From contig NW_020194638.1 of assembly GCF_002865645.1 (NCBI RefSeq), positions 1,729,974-1,793,973 on the forward strand: 64,000 bases of DNA, read 5' to 3'. Of the stretch, positions 33,771-46,800 are shown piece by piece (positions within the stretch are counted from its first letter, which is position 1; each line of letters opens with the position of its first letter). The notes beneath the pieces are model-generated. The model was not told the origin of the DNA. It saw only the letters and a list, made by a program, of their open reading frames with translations, and did no database searches. Source of the stretch: Hyaloscypha bicolor E. Lineage: Eukaryota > Ascomycota > Leotiomycetes > Helotiales > Hyaloscyphaceae. Both the position numbers and the translations under genes were made by a program.

Positions 33771-34764
33771 GAGTAGAGGTTGAACAGAGCGGTGAAGTGT
33801 GAGTTCGGAGCCGGGAACATGAGGGGGTTTGAATCAGGTTCCCAAAAGAGAATATTGGAATAGTACGGATGCAGAGTAATGCAAACAAGAGTAAACATTT
33901 GGACTATGCGCACATGCTCTGGGTGGCTATGATGAGATGCTGGTTGCGAGCTGGACCTATGGCTGCCAGGAGCAGTTAGTAATTCGGATTGCGGGAGTGT
34001 GGCCGGCCACCGCGGAGCAAATGTTTTTTGAAGCATTTTTTCGGTAACTAGACCTCGGATGCAAACAAAACCTGTGATGCTTCGAGCTACTGGTGCAATG
34101 ACGACAAGCTCTCTCGTCGTCAATGATCTGATCTGAGGGGCAGTGACGAACGACGTTGGAGAACCCCTGCTCTGCCTGTGCAGGCCACCCCTACACACGC
34201 ATTTTCGTACTACTGTACCCCTGTACATCTTGCAGCACGCAAATCCGACTTTCCCATGGCTCCCCTGACAGGAGCACATTATTTGAGATCCACTGCGTGG
34301 GACTACTTCTAAGATAGCTCGACAGAAGACGAGGCAACGGGAATCGGGGCTCGAAGGTGGTTTATTGCCTTGCCGTTTTAATACTAACATTTTCGACTTT
34401 TGTTGTCCCGACGTCATTTCAGGGGTGTTTCTAAATCAAACTTCTAATCGCAGCCCAGCGAGTCCACATCCCCATCTTCACCTCCTTCGCCTCTCCCAAT
34501 TGCCCAACTACTGGCCTACGCTCGTTCCTGTGCTTGCAATTGCGTGATTAGCTTGAGCCTTTTACACCCGCACTCGCTCTTGTGCTGCGGAATTCGGCGT
34601 TGCGAGCCGCCGTCTCTTCTTGGCTGCTGTCAGCAGTCCGAAGAGGCCTCACCACAAGTCGCCAACAACACCTCACCTACCTTCCTTTTCTACAAAGTGC
34701 GCCTCAACATGCCTCGGTCTTTCTGTAGAGTCTGGTAGCATCATAGAAGAGCATTGGCGTAACA
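33771..34764. promoter_or_regulatory. Divergent promoter region between carX and carRA
   Basis: Nearly 1 kb separates the two divergent starts, so it should hold shared control of retinal and carotene synthesis. In Fusarium and Neurospora these genes are light-induced; I did not find a specific element I would defend. The minus-strand frame that overlaps this region (33767-34417) shows no domain. Confidence 0.5.
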
Positions 34765-36641
34765 ATGGGGTTCGACTATGCCTTGGTGTAAGTTTGTCCC
34801 GGAACACAGAGAAAAAAGCTGATTGTACCATAGGCATCTCAGGTATACCATCCCACCGGCCATTGCCTTGACACTCCTTTACCGTCCCCTCTTCAATCGC
34901 ACAGACCTGTACAAAATCGCCTTCCTGATATCGATTGCTTTTGTTTCCACCTTACCTTGGGACTCTTATCTCGTCCGGTGCAAAGTATGGACATACCCGG
35001 AAGATGCGGTCATTGGGCCGACCCTGCTCTCTGTTCCCGCAGAAGAATTGTTCTTCTTTGTAGTACAGACCTACAATACGACCTTGCTATATCTGATTTT
35101 GAACAAACCAATCTTTCATCCGAGTTACCTCAGTTCGGCGAAACCTCGGAAGGGCGCGGAATTCCAATGGAATGCCGGCCAGTTGATCTTCGCGGCGTCT
35201 TTTATAACGGGCCTGGGCTTGATTTGGAATGGGGATGAAGGAACATATCTCGGCTTGATCATCGCCTGGGCTGGACCATTTGCGCTTCTGCTGTGGTCCC
35301 TTTCGTCCCAATTTCTGATCGCACTTCCACTTTCAAGCACTGTGGTACCAATCGCCATACCAACCCTCTACCTCTGGATGGTCGACACTCTAGCATTGAA
35401 GCGAGGTACTTGGGTCATTGAATCTGGAACGAAGCTTGGAATACACTTGTGGGAAGGACTGGAGATTGAGGAAGCACTGTTCTTCTTGGTGACCAATGTC
35501 TTGATAGTGTTTGGACTGGTTGCCTTTGATCATGCTCTCTCGATCCTCCTAGCCTTCCCAATATTGTTTCCAGATGTTCCCGAATTGCCTTCTCCAGTAC
35601 TTCTAGTTCAGGCACTTCTCACTGATCGATCGAGATATGGTACGGAAAGGATCATTGGCATCCAGGAAGGAGTTGCAAGACTTAAGAATAAGAGTAGGAG
35701 CTTCTACTTAGCAAGCTCGGCCTTCACAGGTCGTCTGCGAATTAATCTGGTTCTTCTGTAGGCAGGCTTCGCAGACCTGAAGGCATTGACTGACAAATTA
35801 CAGGTACTCCTTTTGCCGAGTTGCGGATGACTTGATAGACGACTGTAGCGCAGAATCTGACGCTCGTGAGTGGATTGGCAAACTCACACACTACTTGGAC
35901 CTAGCGTATGCTTCCAAAGAAGCTCGCCTCGTTCAAAAGCACCCAGACGTGCATTCGTACATCACGGAGAATTTCCCAAAATCTTCTCAATCAGCACTCC
36001 AGCTCCTTCCGACCCACCTCTTGTCATACGGGCCGTTGTATGGATTGCTGGAAGGATTCAAGACGGATCTTGAGTTTCATGATAGTAATTTCTCGAAAGC
36101 ACTGCGGACATTTCCTATTGCAAATGAGCATGACTTAGAGGTCTACGCTGCTCGTGTTGCTGGTACGGTTGCCGAGTTGTGTTTGGAACTTGTTTTCCAC
36201 CACACAAATTCAGTTACCACAACCGCTCAACGGGAGACTTTGATTCGATCCGGTGGCCGAATGGGAATCGCCTTGCAATATGTTAATATCGCTCGCGACA
36301 TTTCCACAGATGCTGCTATTGGGAGAGTGTATCTCCCAACGTCCTGGTTAAAAGGAGCAGGATTGAAACCAGACGACGTTTTAAAGAACCCAGATAATCC
36401 CGCGATTGACGTCTTACGGGCACGATTACTAGACAAAGCGTTTGGTATTTATCGAGAAGCCCAACCAGCTCTTGCACAATTGCCAATTGATGCTAGAGCC
36501 CCAATGCGAGTAGCTGTGGAAAGCTACATGGAGATTGGACGAGTACTTAGAGAAAAGGGGTACAAATTAAAGAAAGGTCGAGCTACTGTGCCAATAAAGA
36601 AAAGGTTAGCAGTTGCGTGGAAGGCACTGAACCAAGGATAG
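34765..36641 (+). CDS. carRA: Bifunctional lycopene cyclase / phytoene synthase (CarRA, AL-2 type)
   Basis: Three exons: 34765-34787 (only 23 nt), 34834-35757 and 35804-36641; 594 aa. Joins are TTG-GT|G and CT|G. The N-terminal half is the membrane-embedded cyclase domain with two repeats, each carrying the paired acidic motif: PAEELFFFVVQTYNTTLLY and EIEEALFFLVTNVLIVFG. The C-terminal half is phytoene synthase: KNKSRSFYLASSAF, the first Asp-rich motif DDLIDD, and the second in NIARDISTDAAIGRVYLP. The synthase domain condenses two GGPP to phytoene; the cyclase domain closes beta-rings on lycopene made by CarB. Length and layout match fungal homologues. Confidence 0.93.
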
Positions 36642-36906
36642 ATCTTAGATTTGATAGATATCACCAATAATGTAAACTTATTTTGGAAGAATCGAGGACC
36701 CAGCATGTACAAGGGAGAGAGTGAGCTGTTGCTCAGACTACGCAATGACCCCTGCTGAGACCCCCACGTCATGATTCGTCCACTCCGACGCGAGTTTCCC
36801 CTCCTCAACTTGAACTACAAAGTTAGCTAGCCACATTCCAACATGTGAAAGATACAATTTCCGTGCCAGTCTCTGTACTGCGCAAGATACGCAATTCAAG
36901 CCAACA

Positions 36907-38762
36907 ATGGCATCCACATACAAGAAGAGAACTGCCATTGTCGTCGGTTAGCTTCCTCTCCCTTATCACCTCACCTTAAAGCTGACAAACTCTCAGGTGC
37001 AGGAGTAGGCGGCGTAGCCTCAGCAGCACGGCTTGCCAAAGCCGGATACTCGGTCACTCTCCTCGAAAAGAATTCATTCACTGGCGGCCGCTGCAGCTTA
37101 ATCCACCACGAAGGATACAGATTCGACCAAGGCCCCTCACTCCTCCTCCTCCCCAAGCTCTTCAAAGAAACATTCCACGACCTCGACACCTCGCTCGAAG
37201 CCGAAGGCGTGCAGCTCCTCAAATGCGAACCGAATTACAACCTCTGGTTCGGAGATGGAGAGAGCTTTGAACTCAGCTCGGACACGAGCGTTATGAAGAG
37301 GGAGATTGAGAAGTGGGAGGGGAAGGCGGGGTTCGAGAGGTATTTGCTGTGGCTTGGAGAGGCACATAGGCATTATGAGATTAGCGTCCGGGAGGTGCTG
37401 CATAAAAACTTTACTTCGATTTTCAATTTGTTGAGGCCGAGCTTTTTGATGCAGCTGTTTGCGTTGCATCCGTTTGAGAGTATTTACTCGAGGGCTGCGA
37501 AGTACTTTTGGACAGAGAGGTTGAGGAGAGTGTTTACGTTTGGTAGTATGTATATGGGGATGTCTCCTTTTGATGCTCCGGGGACGTATTCGCTGCTTCA
37601 GTATACGGAATTGGCGGAAGGTATTTGGTATCCGGTTGGAGGTTTCCATGCTGTAATAGCAGCTCTGGTTCGGATTTGTGAACGGCTGGGAGTCCAGATC
37701 CGTCTCAATACGCCCGTTTCCTCCGTTCTCACAACATCGGATGGGAGGAAAGTTACAGGAGTACAACTCTCCTCAGGCGAGCAACTCAATGCAGACTTGG
37801 TCATCATAAACGCCGACTTAGTCTACGCATATAACAACCTCTTCCCTACCTCGACCTCACACTCATACGCCAAGTCCCTCCAAAAACGAGCTGGCTCATG
37901 CAGTTCGATCTCCTTCTACTGGGCCCTCTCAAAGCAAATCCCAGAGCTTAACACACATAACATCTTCCTTGCAGATGAATACCGCGAATCCTTCGATTCA
38001 ATCTTCGACCGACAAAGTATACCTCGCGAGCCCTCATTCTACGTCAATGTCCCTTCGCGAATTGATCCCACCGCTGCCCCGGAAGGAAAAGACTCAATCG
38101 TCGTCCTCGTCCCAGTCGGACACTTGCTCAACTCCGCAACTTCATCCTATCCCGACGGCGACGCAACTGCAACTTCCGGCTCGGGATTGAAGCCAGAGCA
38201 AGACTGGGCCTCCCTCGTAACTTCAACCCGCCAAAAGATCCTCACAACAATAGAATCTCGCACCAACTGTTCTCCCATCTCCCCCTTAATCATACACGAG
38301 GAGCTCAACACACCCACAAGCTGGGAATCAACCTTCAATCTCGACAAAGGCTCAATTCTGGGGTTAAGCCATTCATTTTTTAATGTTCTGGCGTTTAGGC
38401 CGAAGACGAAGCACCCAGAGATTGAAGGGGTGTATTTTGTAGGTGCTAGTACGCATCCTGGGACAGGGGTACCGATTGTGCTTGCGGGGGCGAAGATTTC
38501 AGTTGAGCAGGTATTGGAGGATAGAGGTGAGACTGTACCATGGGAAGACAAGGAAAGTGCAGTGAGGGATCACGGAGTGGTGCAGTGGAAGGGGATGAGG
38601 GAGTTGGATCGGATTGTTAGGAGAGGGGGCTTGCTGAGCGATGTTGGGATTGTTCTGTTGGCGGTTGTGGTTTTGGCAGCTACATTGGGATATTTAAATA
38701 GTGGGCTAGTGGTGGGTTGGGACCCGGAGGGGAAGAGGGGTTGGGGGAGTGGGAGGGTCTGA
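36907..38762 (+). CDS. carB: Phytoene desaturase (CarB, AL-1 type)
   Basis: Two exons, 36907-36946 and 36997-38762 (GTTAGC/CAG; join G|GT), encode 601 aa. The intron falls inside the dinucleotide-binding motif GAGVGGVASAARLAKAGY (GxGxxG), which is complete only after splicing. Further marks are FTGGRCSLI, RFDQGPSLLLLP near residues 55-70, and the C-terminal FAD-site block YFVGASTHPGTGVPIVLAGA. A hydrophobic segment near residues 565-585 may anchor it in the membrane. The enzyme introduces successive double bases of conjugation into phytoene, giving lycopene and further products. It lies 265 bp downstream of carRA on the same strand. Confidence 0.93.
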
Positions 38763-41613
38763 GGGGATTGAAAAGAAGAGAGGCACTTGAACAGCGAGAT
38801 AAGTGTGTTAAGGACTCAGTGGTAGCGATAATGACTAATGATATATGAATACAGACAACAAACGTACCTGTCCACCTTTACATCCCTCTCCATCTCTTAA
38901 AGTACTCTTTCTTGAAGCATGTAATTATTCTTTCACGCTTCTCAGTCACTCGCTCGCTCACTGAAACCTGCATCGCAGGTCAACACTCACCAAAGGCGGA
39001 CTTTGTGCCGTCTATTTTACTTGCTATCTAGCTATTCTCCCACAAGGAAAGCTTGCATCAGATCCCTCGGCCAGCCGCAGAGCTCCGTTCTTCGAGAAAC
39101 TGTCCCCGCAATCTATTTTTGCTGACACTTTTTCTTTCACATCTCAGAGACGTTTCGCGTCGTCACCTGCAGATGTCTGACTTTCAACTCGTGGTTTATG
39201 GGCAGAGTAGTGATGGGGATTAACAGTAGAATCACAGTTGGCGGCAAAGGCAAGGACATTCAAAGACTAGTGAAGACCGATGGGACTGCGTCTCCAACCG
39301 CAACTCCTTCTTTTTCGTCAATCAATGGAGGCAAGGGTTCGATTTCATCTAGCTGAATGGGGAACTGGAGAGTTTATATACTCCCCGGTCCGTTAATGGC
39401 AAAAGGAGTTAAGGAGAATATTGAATAACCAACCTCGAGTAAACAAACTCTGAACCTATCACGTCCCCCCCTCGCCCCCTTTCTCTAATCATGCAGAGCG
39501 GACATCGCTTTCATCTTCAAGTCAATAAAAGCAGCATCACCTCCCCCTCACCCCGTATTTACTTAATTCGCATCTCTTACGAAATGTATCTCTTACCGAG
39601 CAGCGCAAGCGGTACTCTCGGCTTCAGTGAGCTTTTTTCCTTACCAAGCTGATCCAGCACCAGGCCACGAACGTCCTGTGCATCATCTTGCACTCACTCT
39701 TCACTAAGCTACTTAAAGTATCATATTTAATGGATGCGGCGGAGAAAATTTTTGCAGGAGGCAGGGAGGAAAGGAAAGAGACGGCGGTCCAAAGGTCTGG
39801 ATGCTGGTTTTGTGGGGGCCGGAGGGAGGTTCCGATCGTTATCTCTGTCTCTAGCAAGTTGCCTTGGAGGTTGTATTCTGGTGATTGATGTTGGGGAGAC
39901 TCTAGTGATCTCATCGCTTGAAGAGAGTCGAGAGAAGAGAAGTATGACGTTGAGACCTTCGGCGTTTTCACGAACGACTGACAAGTCAACTGCATTAGTA
40001 GTGCACGTTAGTGACTCGCAATTGCTTCGAGTGGAGTCCGAGTGCCGAACCCGGTTGAGCAACTGTGATTCGAGGCTTTTGGCAGCAGAGTTTGCTGATC
40101 AACGGACAGGTGCTGATGTTCGCTACACTTTCAAGGGGAGATGAGAGAGTTTCCTGGTATTCTGGGATCGTGATAGGGAAGTGTTGAAGTCAAACAGACC
40201 ATAGCTTACTTGGCCACAAGGGAGTACTTCAAAGTTATGCCTGAATGGTCCCCAAAGAATATGTGAGGCTTGAAATTTAACTGGATAGACGGTCAGGCCA
40301 ACCATTCATGGCAAAATTCACGATTCCCATGTTGCCAGATAAGGAGGGCAGCAAACGCGGGAGGAGATTTATGATGCAGGGGTGCTGCATGCAGGCGAGA
40401 TCGAGCAATGCTTGATCGTCAACCGAGATCGTGGCGTTAAGGGGGTGGCTGGTGAACAGCGGAAAGGCTCTCTTCCAAGGAGCCTTTGAGAGCAGAATGT
40501 TTCGAGGTGGGCAGACTTTCCGAAGATGTAACTGAGGAATCCAACCGCTCGTAAAGGTTATAGACAACTCTTGCGTTTTTCCCACAATCTTTTCCAGCCA
40601 GAAGAAGTTCCCAGCCTCGTTGTAGTCAGCAGCGGGATGTGGCGCCCCTAGCGGTGCCCCAAATCCGGCCCCTGTCTAGAAGTTTGATAGCGTGGAGATC
40701 ACGACAAAGTATCTGACATCACCATAGAACAACCATGTCTAATCGACCCCGAGTCCACGAGTTGAGGTGCCAGTCGGTGCATCTTTGTCTCCATGGGCGA
40801 ATCCGTATCCTGCTTTGTCTAGTGTAGGAGCACCGGGTATCGAGACGAAGAGGAGGAATCTGCCATGCAGGATGGAATATCAAACTCGACAAAGGTCTGG
40901 AGCACGGATAAGTTTGCGGCAACTACTTCACTGTTAGCTGGGTCTTGTGATGCATAATGACGAGATGGGGTTGTGGAAGAGAATGCCCTCACTCATAGGA
41001 ACGATGGCTGGCTTGCTGCCGACGGATGTTGAAGTCAAAAATCCTAAGGTCGATGCAGCCTCGCTCGGGGAGTTCGGATCTGTAAGAAAAGAAAACGCAG
41101 GTGAGATCGCATGGCTTGCCGTTTGATAGGCAAGTGCAGGTTCAACTCTTTGGCAGAGGTGGGTCTGGTCAGAAAAAGCGTCTCTACCCTACGGCTCTCA
41201 AGATCTTATCAAACGGTGAAGTAAGTAGAGTTAGATGCTGGTTGCGGGGAGTCATTCACGTGAATTGCCCCATGTTTTCTCGAGTTCTCCTCTCCAGCAT
41301 CAGCGCTAGGTACTCTGGCCAATGCTAGGTTTTACCCTGGCTCTTCCCAAAGTAGCAGGGTCGACCTCCTCAACGTCACCACACTTCCTTCCTGCACGTT
41401 AGAGTAAACAATAAAGGGCGAACCTTCCTCAAGGTTGAATGTTTGGTCTTTCATAAGCTCTTCTCTCGTCGCGCTTCTTCTTTTCCTCTTTCCATCAACA
41501 ACAACATCCTCTCCTCCATCATCAGCCCTTTTTGGATTCGCCACATCTTTGCACCTCATTAAATCGTTAATACTCCCATCATCCACTCTCCGTTCTTCGA
41601 CAAGTCGGTCAAG
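38763..41613. other. 2.85-kb spacer between carB and carO
   Basis: Unusually large for a compact pigment cluster. Frames at 39624-39995 (minus) and 39734-40144 (plus) overlap each other and show no domain. I see no gene. The right end (from about 41.4 kb, pyrimidine-rich) looks like the carO leader. Confidence 0.4.
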
Positions 41614-42728
41614 ATGTCTGGTGTGGTCAAGAGAGCAAACGATGCGTTAAACGCAAATCCTAACGTGTTCCTTTACCCTCAAACCTCCGACATCAACATC
41701 ACCACCCATGGGTCCGACTGGTACTGGGCTGTCACCGCAGTCATGGCTCTCTCTACTATTATCTTCATGGGCCTGAGCTTTGCCGTCCCTCGCCGCAACC
41801 GAATCTTCCACTACATCACCGCTTCCATCACCCTCGTCGCATCCATCTCGTACTTCACCATGGCTTCTAATCTGGGTTACGCCGCCATCCCCGTGGAGTT
41901 CCAGCGAAGCAACCCCAAGGTCTCAGGCATGCTCCGTGAGATATTCTATGTTCGGTACATTGACTGGGTTGTTACGACTCCGGTAAGTCTGGTCATGCTT
42001 CCAATATTGGCAGCTGCTAACAGTCCTCGCAGCTTCTTCTCATGGACGTGCTCTTGACAGCTGGTCTCCCCTGGCCAACCATCCTGTACACAATCCTCAT
42101 GGACGAGGTCATGGTTATCACTGGTCTCATCGGTGCTCTGGTTGCCTCTTCATACAAGTGGGGTTACTTCGTCTTCGCCATGGTTGCTCTGTTCTTCATC
42201 GCTTTCAATGTTTGCTGGGTCGGAAGGAAGCGTAAGTCATGTCATTTCCCATGAGCCCGAACATCACTAACCCTGCATTCCGCAGATGCTGCACATATTG
42301 GCGGAGCAGTCAACACAACCTATCTCTCCTGCGGTCTCTGGACCATCTTCCTCTGGTTCATCTACCCTATCGCTTGGGGCCTCTGCGAGGGCGGCAATGT
42401 CATTTCTCCAGACTCTGAAGCCGTCTTCTACGGTGTCCTCGACCTCCTTGCCAAGCCAGTCTTTGGTGCCATTCTCCTCTTCGGCCATCGCAACATCGAC
42501 CCAATTCAGATCGGCCTCCACATCCGCGATTATGACGAAGCGATCGACTCAAACGAGAAGGCCGGTTTCGGATCTGCAGCTGCACGCAACCCCAATAACA
42601 ACAATAACAACAACGGTGCTGCGAATGGCCATCCTCAAAACGATGCCAACCCTTCAGTCGATGGCGCCAACACCATTGGCGGTGCCCCAGTCAGCACTGG
42701 CGTGAACAACAATACATCTACTGTTTGA
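41614..42728 (+). CDS. carO: Fungal microbial-type rhodopsin (CarO opsin)
   Basis: Three exons, 41614-41982, 42033-42231 and 42286-42728; 336 aa (joins CCG|CTT and AAG-C|AT). Seven membrane helices are apparent. Helix C reads YVRYIDWVVTTP|LLLMDVL, keeping both the Asp equivalent to bacteriorhodopsin D85 and the one equivalent to D96. Helix F has FLWFIYPIAWGL, and helix G has VLDLLAKPVFGAILL with the retinal-binding Lys and the D212 equivalent. These residues predict a light-driven outward proton pump like Fusarium CarO, not a sensory type. The last ~60 residues are an Asn/Gly/Ala-rich hydrophilic tail with seven Asn in a row. Confidence 0.93.
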
Positions 42729-43695
42729 ACAACGGGATCTGCTTGCTTCTGTGATGATACCACCCCACAACATGTTGTACCCTCCTGTATTATCATCTTG
42801 ACTGCGGCCTTGTTGATTCATTGTTGCAGCGTTCTTTCCAAGCTTGACATCTCTTATGGTTGGCTAGCTTGGTCAAGGTGTTTTCCTTTCCTTTGCATTG
42901 TTCTCGTCCAGAGCGGCGTATGGTAGTGGTTTCACGAATAGAATTAATAATTTTGTACATAATCAACGAGGGGGGTGTTCGACAGTGAGCTGTCAGAACA
43001 AAGGAAGAGTTAGTACAATCAAAACATTCAACGTAGATTTCTCTTCATGCAATCTGATTTGAGTGATTGAATGAAGAGCCTTCCCAGCCCGCCTCCCTCC
43101 CCAGAAGACAACCTGCACCGATCCTGAATCTACTGAAGTGAACAACCTTACAATATTCGAGGTTGCGGGTGCAATTAGAGAGTCGAGATGTTGGAGGGTT
43201 GGATCCTAGGATCCCGTGGTTTCTGAGAGAAAGGAATGTGGACATGAGGATTGGAAAGAAGAGGGAATGTGTTAAGTCCCTAACTGGGTGGATGGGAAGG
43301 GAGGCAAGCCTCGTTGACCTCTATAAATTCTGCCCCTCGATGGAAGGAAGATTACGATGAGGACAAAACAAACGTGTTAACCAGATGGTGAGAGGAGACG
43401 GCCCACCTACAGTTGAAAATATCTTGATGTGTTGCGTTATTTGCGTGAGAGATTAGACAAGTTTCATTCTCTTCTCGAAACGAGGTCGACCGTCGGTACT
43501 TTCTTTCAGCGCCAAGTCCCAGAGCAGATTCGAGCTTCGGATGTAAGGTTCGTTTTCATCATTCGTGAATAGGGGTATATATGTAAACATGAAATCCTGG
43601 GGGGAAAGCATTCTGCACTCGCATCATTCCCATCAAACTCCCCTAACTCCATCGCTTCGCTTCAAAAATCATAATCACCTCATCCTTTATATCTC
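42729..43695. other. Intergenic, carO 3' flank
   Basis: No gene recognised; short frames only. Confidence 0.4.
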
Positions 43696-43881
43696 ATGGC
43701 ACCAACCATCTACAAAGCCCCCGACCTCAAACTCGCATAAACACTCGACATTGCCGGTGTGATATGCGCCGCCACGGGAACCGCGCCGATGCTAGCAGGC
43801 ATCATAAATAGATACCTGACGGCCAAAGTCGTCGCATCTCTCACAACCTGGGTAACGGGGGAGTTAGCATTGCTAGATTAA
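43696..43881 (+). pseudogene. Small interrupted ORF of unknown family
   Basis: ATG at 43696 reads MAPTIYKAPDLKLA, then TAA, then continues in frame for 46 codons with a hydrophobic, protein-like stretch (GVICAATGTAPMLAGIINRY) to a natural stop at 43879-43881. One C-to-T change (CAA to TAA) would explain the break. It overlaps the 3' end of the PARP-like gene on the other strand by four bases. It could be chance, and I do not recognise the family. Confidence 0.3.
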
Positions 43882-46800
43882 GATTGTTTCGGGAGAGGAC
43901 ATTGTCTTAGGAGAAAGCCATGAAACAGCCCGTAATAGGAAAGGGTTTCTCCCCCAACACCTACATGAACTCCGCCGCCACCCACGCCGGGACCCGCGTT
44001 CTCAAGTCCCAAAAGCACTCGGAAATTGCTGAACTGGCTCTGAGGCCAGTTGCCTACTCCTTGCGCACCGCAGTAAGACCAAGACGTCGAAGGCTCGGTC
44101 GCGCAGTAGACTCCTGCTCCCGACGCCGCGCCATTGGCTTGCAGTGGTGTGTGGGACATGACCTGGAGCCCCTGACAGGTGATTGCAAAGAGGCGATCTA
44201 GTGATGTTCCGTGGAAGAGAACCCGGGTTTGGGCGGAGCCAATCCAGCCTGAAATGTGCCTAGAGAATGCAGCTTCGTGTTCCGGGCTGTGATTCGAGAG
44301 CAAGAATTGGTGAGAACCTGCTGGAAAGGAAGGAATTCGAAGATTTCCTTGGGCGGAGGAGAGGAATCCGCGGCAGGCGGTGCAGACCCAGATGAGCAGC
44401 TGTTCTACTTGCGGGTTGTAGCCTCGTATTACTTCTGCCATACCATCTGAATTCTGGAGAGAAGACATCGACGGGAGGAGATTGAGGATTTGAAGAACTG
44501 TGGCTGTGTTGTTAAATGGGCAGTTTGGGAGCAGTTGCATATTCCCAGTTGAGGCAGCAGAGTACACCATAGAGAGGAGGCAATCGACGGCAGCAGGGTC
44601 TTGCCTAATCTGGCATAGATGAATTTCGAGAGATGCTGAGAGGAAGGCATTTCTGCACACCGCGTTAGAGCACGTCGTGGGACCCTTAACTTTGACACCG
44701 TGATCCCGTCCACAGGTGATGCAGCCTTTATCCAGGTCCTGGAGAACTGCTGTCACTAGAACGTGAACTGCTTCGAGAGATTTGAAGCCGTCAGTGAGAT
44801 GCCGTGAGATAGCTCGGGAAAGATGATATTTCGCGGGTGAAGTGTGTCCTTGACAAATTGGAAGGTCAGGTCCTTCTCCACCTGGAATCACCTGCCAAGG
44901 GTCGTGAATGGAAGTGGCATGGCCAGCTCTCCGTTTTCCCTTCATCTCACTGTCCAAGTGAAGGCAGAATGCAGGATCGTCAGCGACGACAAAATGAAGG
45001 TACAGACTCTGAGCCATGCCTAGACCAAAACGAAGCCGTTGGGGCTGGGTCAAATGCGTCAATGGAAAGAGCATTTCGACTCTCAAATCGTCCACTTTCT
45101 CGACGACACTGATAAGTGCTGGTGGTAGACTTGCAAGAGCATCGTCGACAGCCGAGCTATCTTCAATGCCAACACTTGCAAGCAGTTGAGAAGTCCCTTG
45201 GGGGTCAAGCGACTTCAATAGGAAACGCATCTCCTCTAGCCGTTGGGCTTCCGCAAAAAGATCTGCGTACTCCGCATCGAGATAGTTTGTCACAACCTCT
45301 AAGCCAGCTTCAGACCAGTCTTGCTTACTGCTAGGGCGTATGCCCAGTACCTCGGCTACGGATTCAAGGGCTTTCTGATCGAGTACTGTTAAAGAGGGTG
45401 CTTGCAACCACCCAGTGAGTACGACCTCAGCCACCTCCCGGGTCTTATTTTGAACAAAGTCTATGACATGCAAGCATGCATCTAGACCTTCCTCAGTGGC
45501 GGAGCCTAGAGAAGACAAGGCATCGGCTATGTCCAAAGCGTTACTTCCATCGCGTTTGAGGAGAGAGATGATTGCCATCATCACGGGCTTCGAATGAGCT
45601 AAAGAATATCAGTAGCGATCTCTATCTTGATGTAAACTACATAACAATTTTGCAGAAGGTTCCCAAAATTTATAGTCATCCACATCTAACGTGGAAGAGG
45701 TTGCTTACCTTCCACATTCAGCATGAGGAGTAGAACTCGCTCTAATGTGTCCTCAAGGAGGCCATGCAGCCCATCACCACCAGCCAAAATACACTGCACA
45801 GTGGGCCCGCATCGGGCATCTTCTTCTAGCTGAGAAATGACAGGTAGATACCCATCAAGATTGTTTGCCCATCGATGCAACTGAGGTTTCAAGATCGGAG
45901 CAGAAGTGGTAGCATCCGAGTTCACTTCTTCCCCAAATATCTGACGCAGGTCCAAGAGAAATTGCAGCCATTCTTTGGCTTTAAGATTGGACAAAGCGTA
46001 ATCAATGAGCTTCTCTCCTCGATTCTTGAGCATACGATTTAAGACTGGGCGCCAGCAAGTCACCACTGATAGTTCTGTTGTTGTGAGGAGAGTGGTCAGA
46101 TCAACGCAAGCTGGTTCCGGAGCTTCATCGTGATTTTGAATTATGTTCCGAAGACTGTGAACAAATCCATCCGGCAGTAGTGGTAGCTGATCCAAACAGC
46201 GACAGCGGAAGTTCGTGGTGATCACTCGACCTTGCACCACCGAGAGGGCCAGCAAGCGACGATCCGAGTCGAGGGCTTGTATCCAGAGTTTGATCAACGC
46301 CCTGACCAGGATTCTGGTACTTGTATTAATCGTACCACGCTTGACGAGACAGTTGACCAAGTAATCATCGACCTTCTTGACTACATCCAACATATTTCCA
46401 GCGGAGGAGGTCTTCGCGAAGTCTCGGATAGACTGAAGGCACACGACGTCTTCTGGTGATGGCCAGTCTTTGAACAAATCAACCAATGCATCGTCGAGGG
46501 AAGGCCATAGCCATGGCGTGTTGCGCAATCCATCGCCACAAGCTTGAAGCCGCGTCTCTGTATCGCTCGAAGGCTGACCAGATCGTAACTGGGATAGTAG
46601 CCGCTTCTGTAATTCTTCAAGAGTCCCTCTCACGAAACTTGCGATGTCATGGCCAATTGCAATGCGTAAGGAGTCTAAGCGTGTATCAGCAGTTGCCAAC
46701 GCCAAATTTTGAGTCGAGTATGACGCTGTACGAGCACAGATTCTTGGTAAATCATAGCGTTGTGTGAAGAAAACATGACTTGAAGAGTAAGAGTTTCCTT

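Noticed and set aside
33767..34417. 216-codon minus-strand frame upstream of carX
   Set aside because: Lies in the divergent promoter; no domain, and its 3' end overlaps the carX start by a few bases in another frame.
37137..37766. 209-codon minus-strand frame
   Set aside because: It lies entirely antisense to the carB coding exon; its composition is the reverse of a conserved gene.
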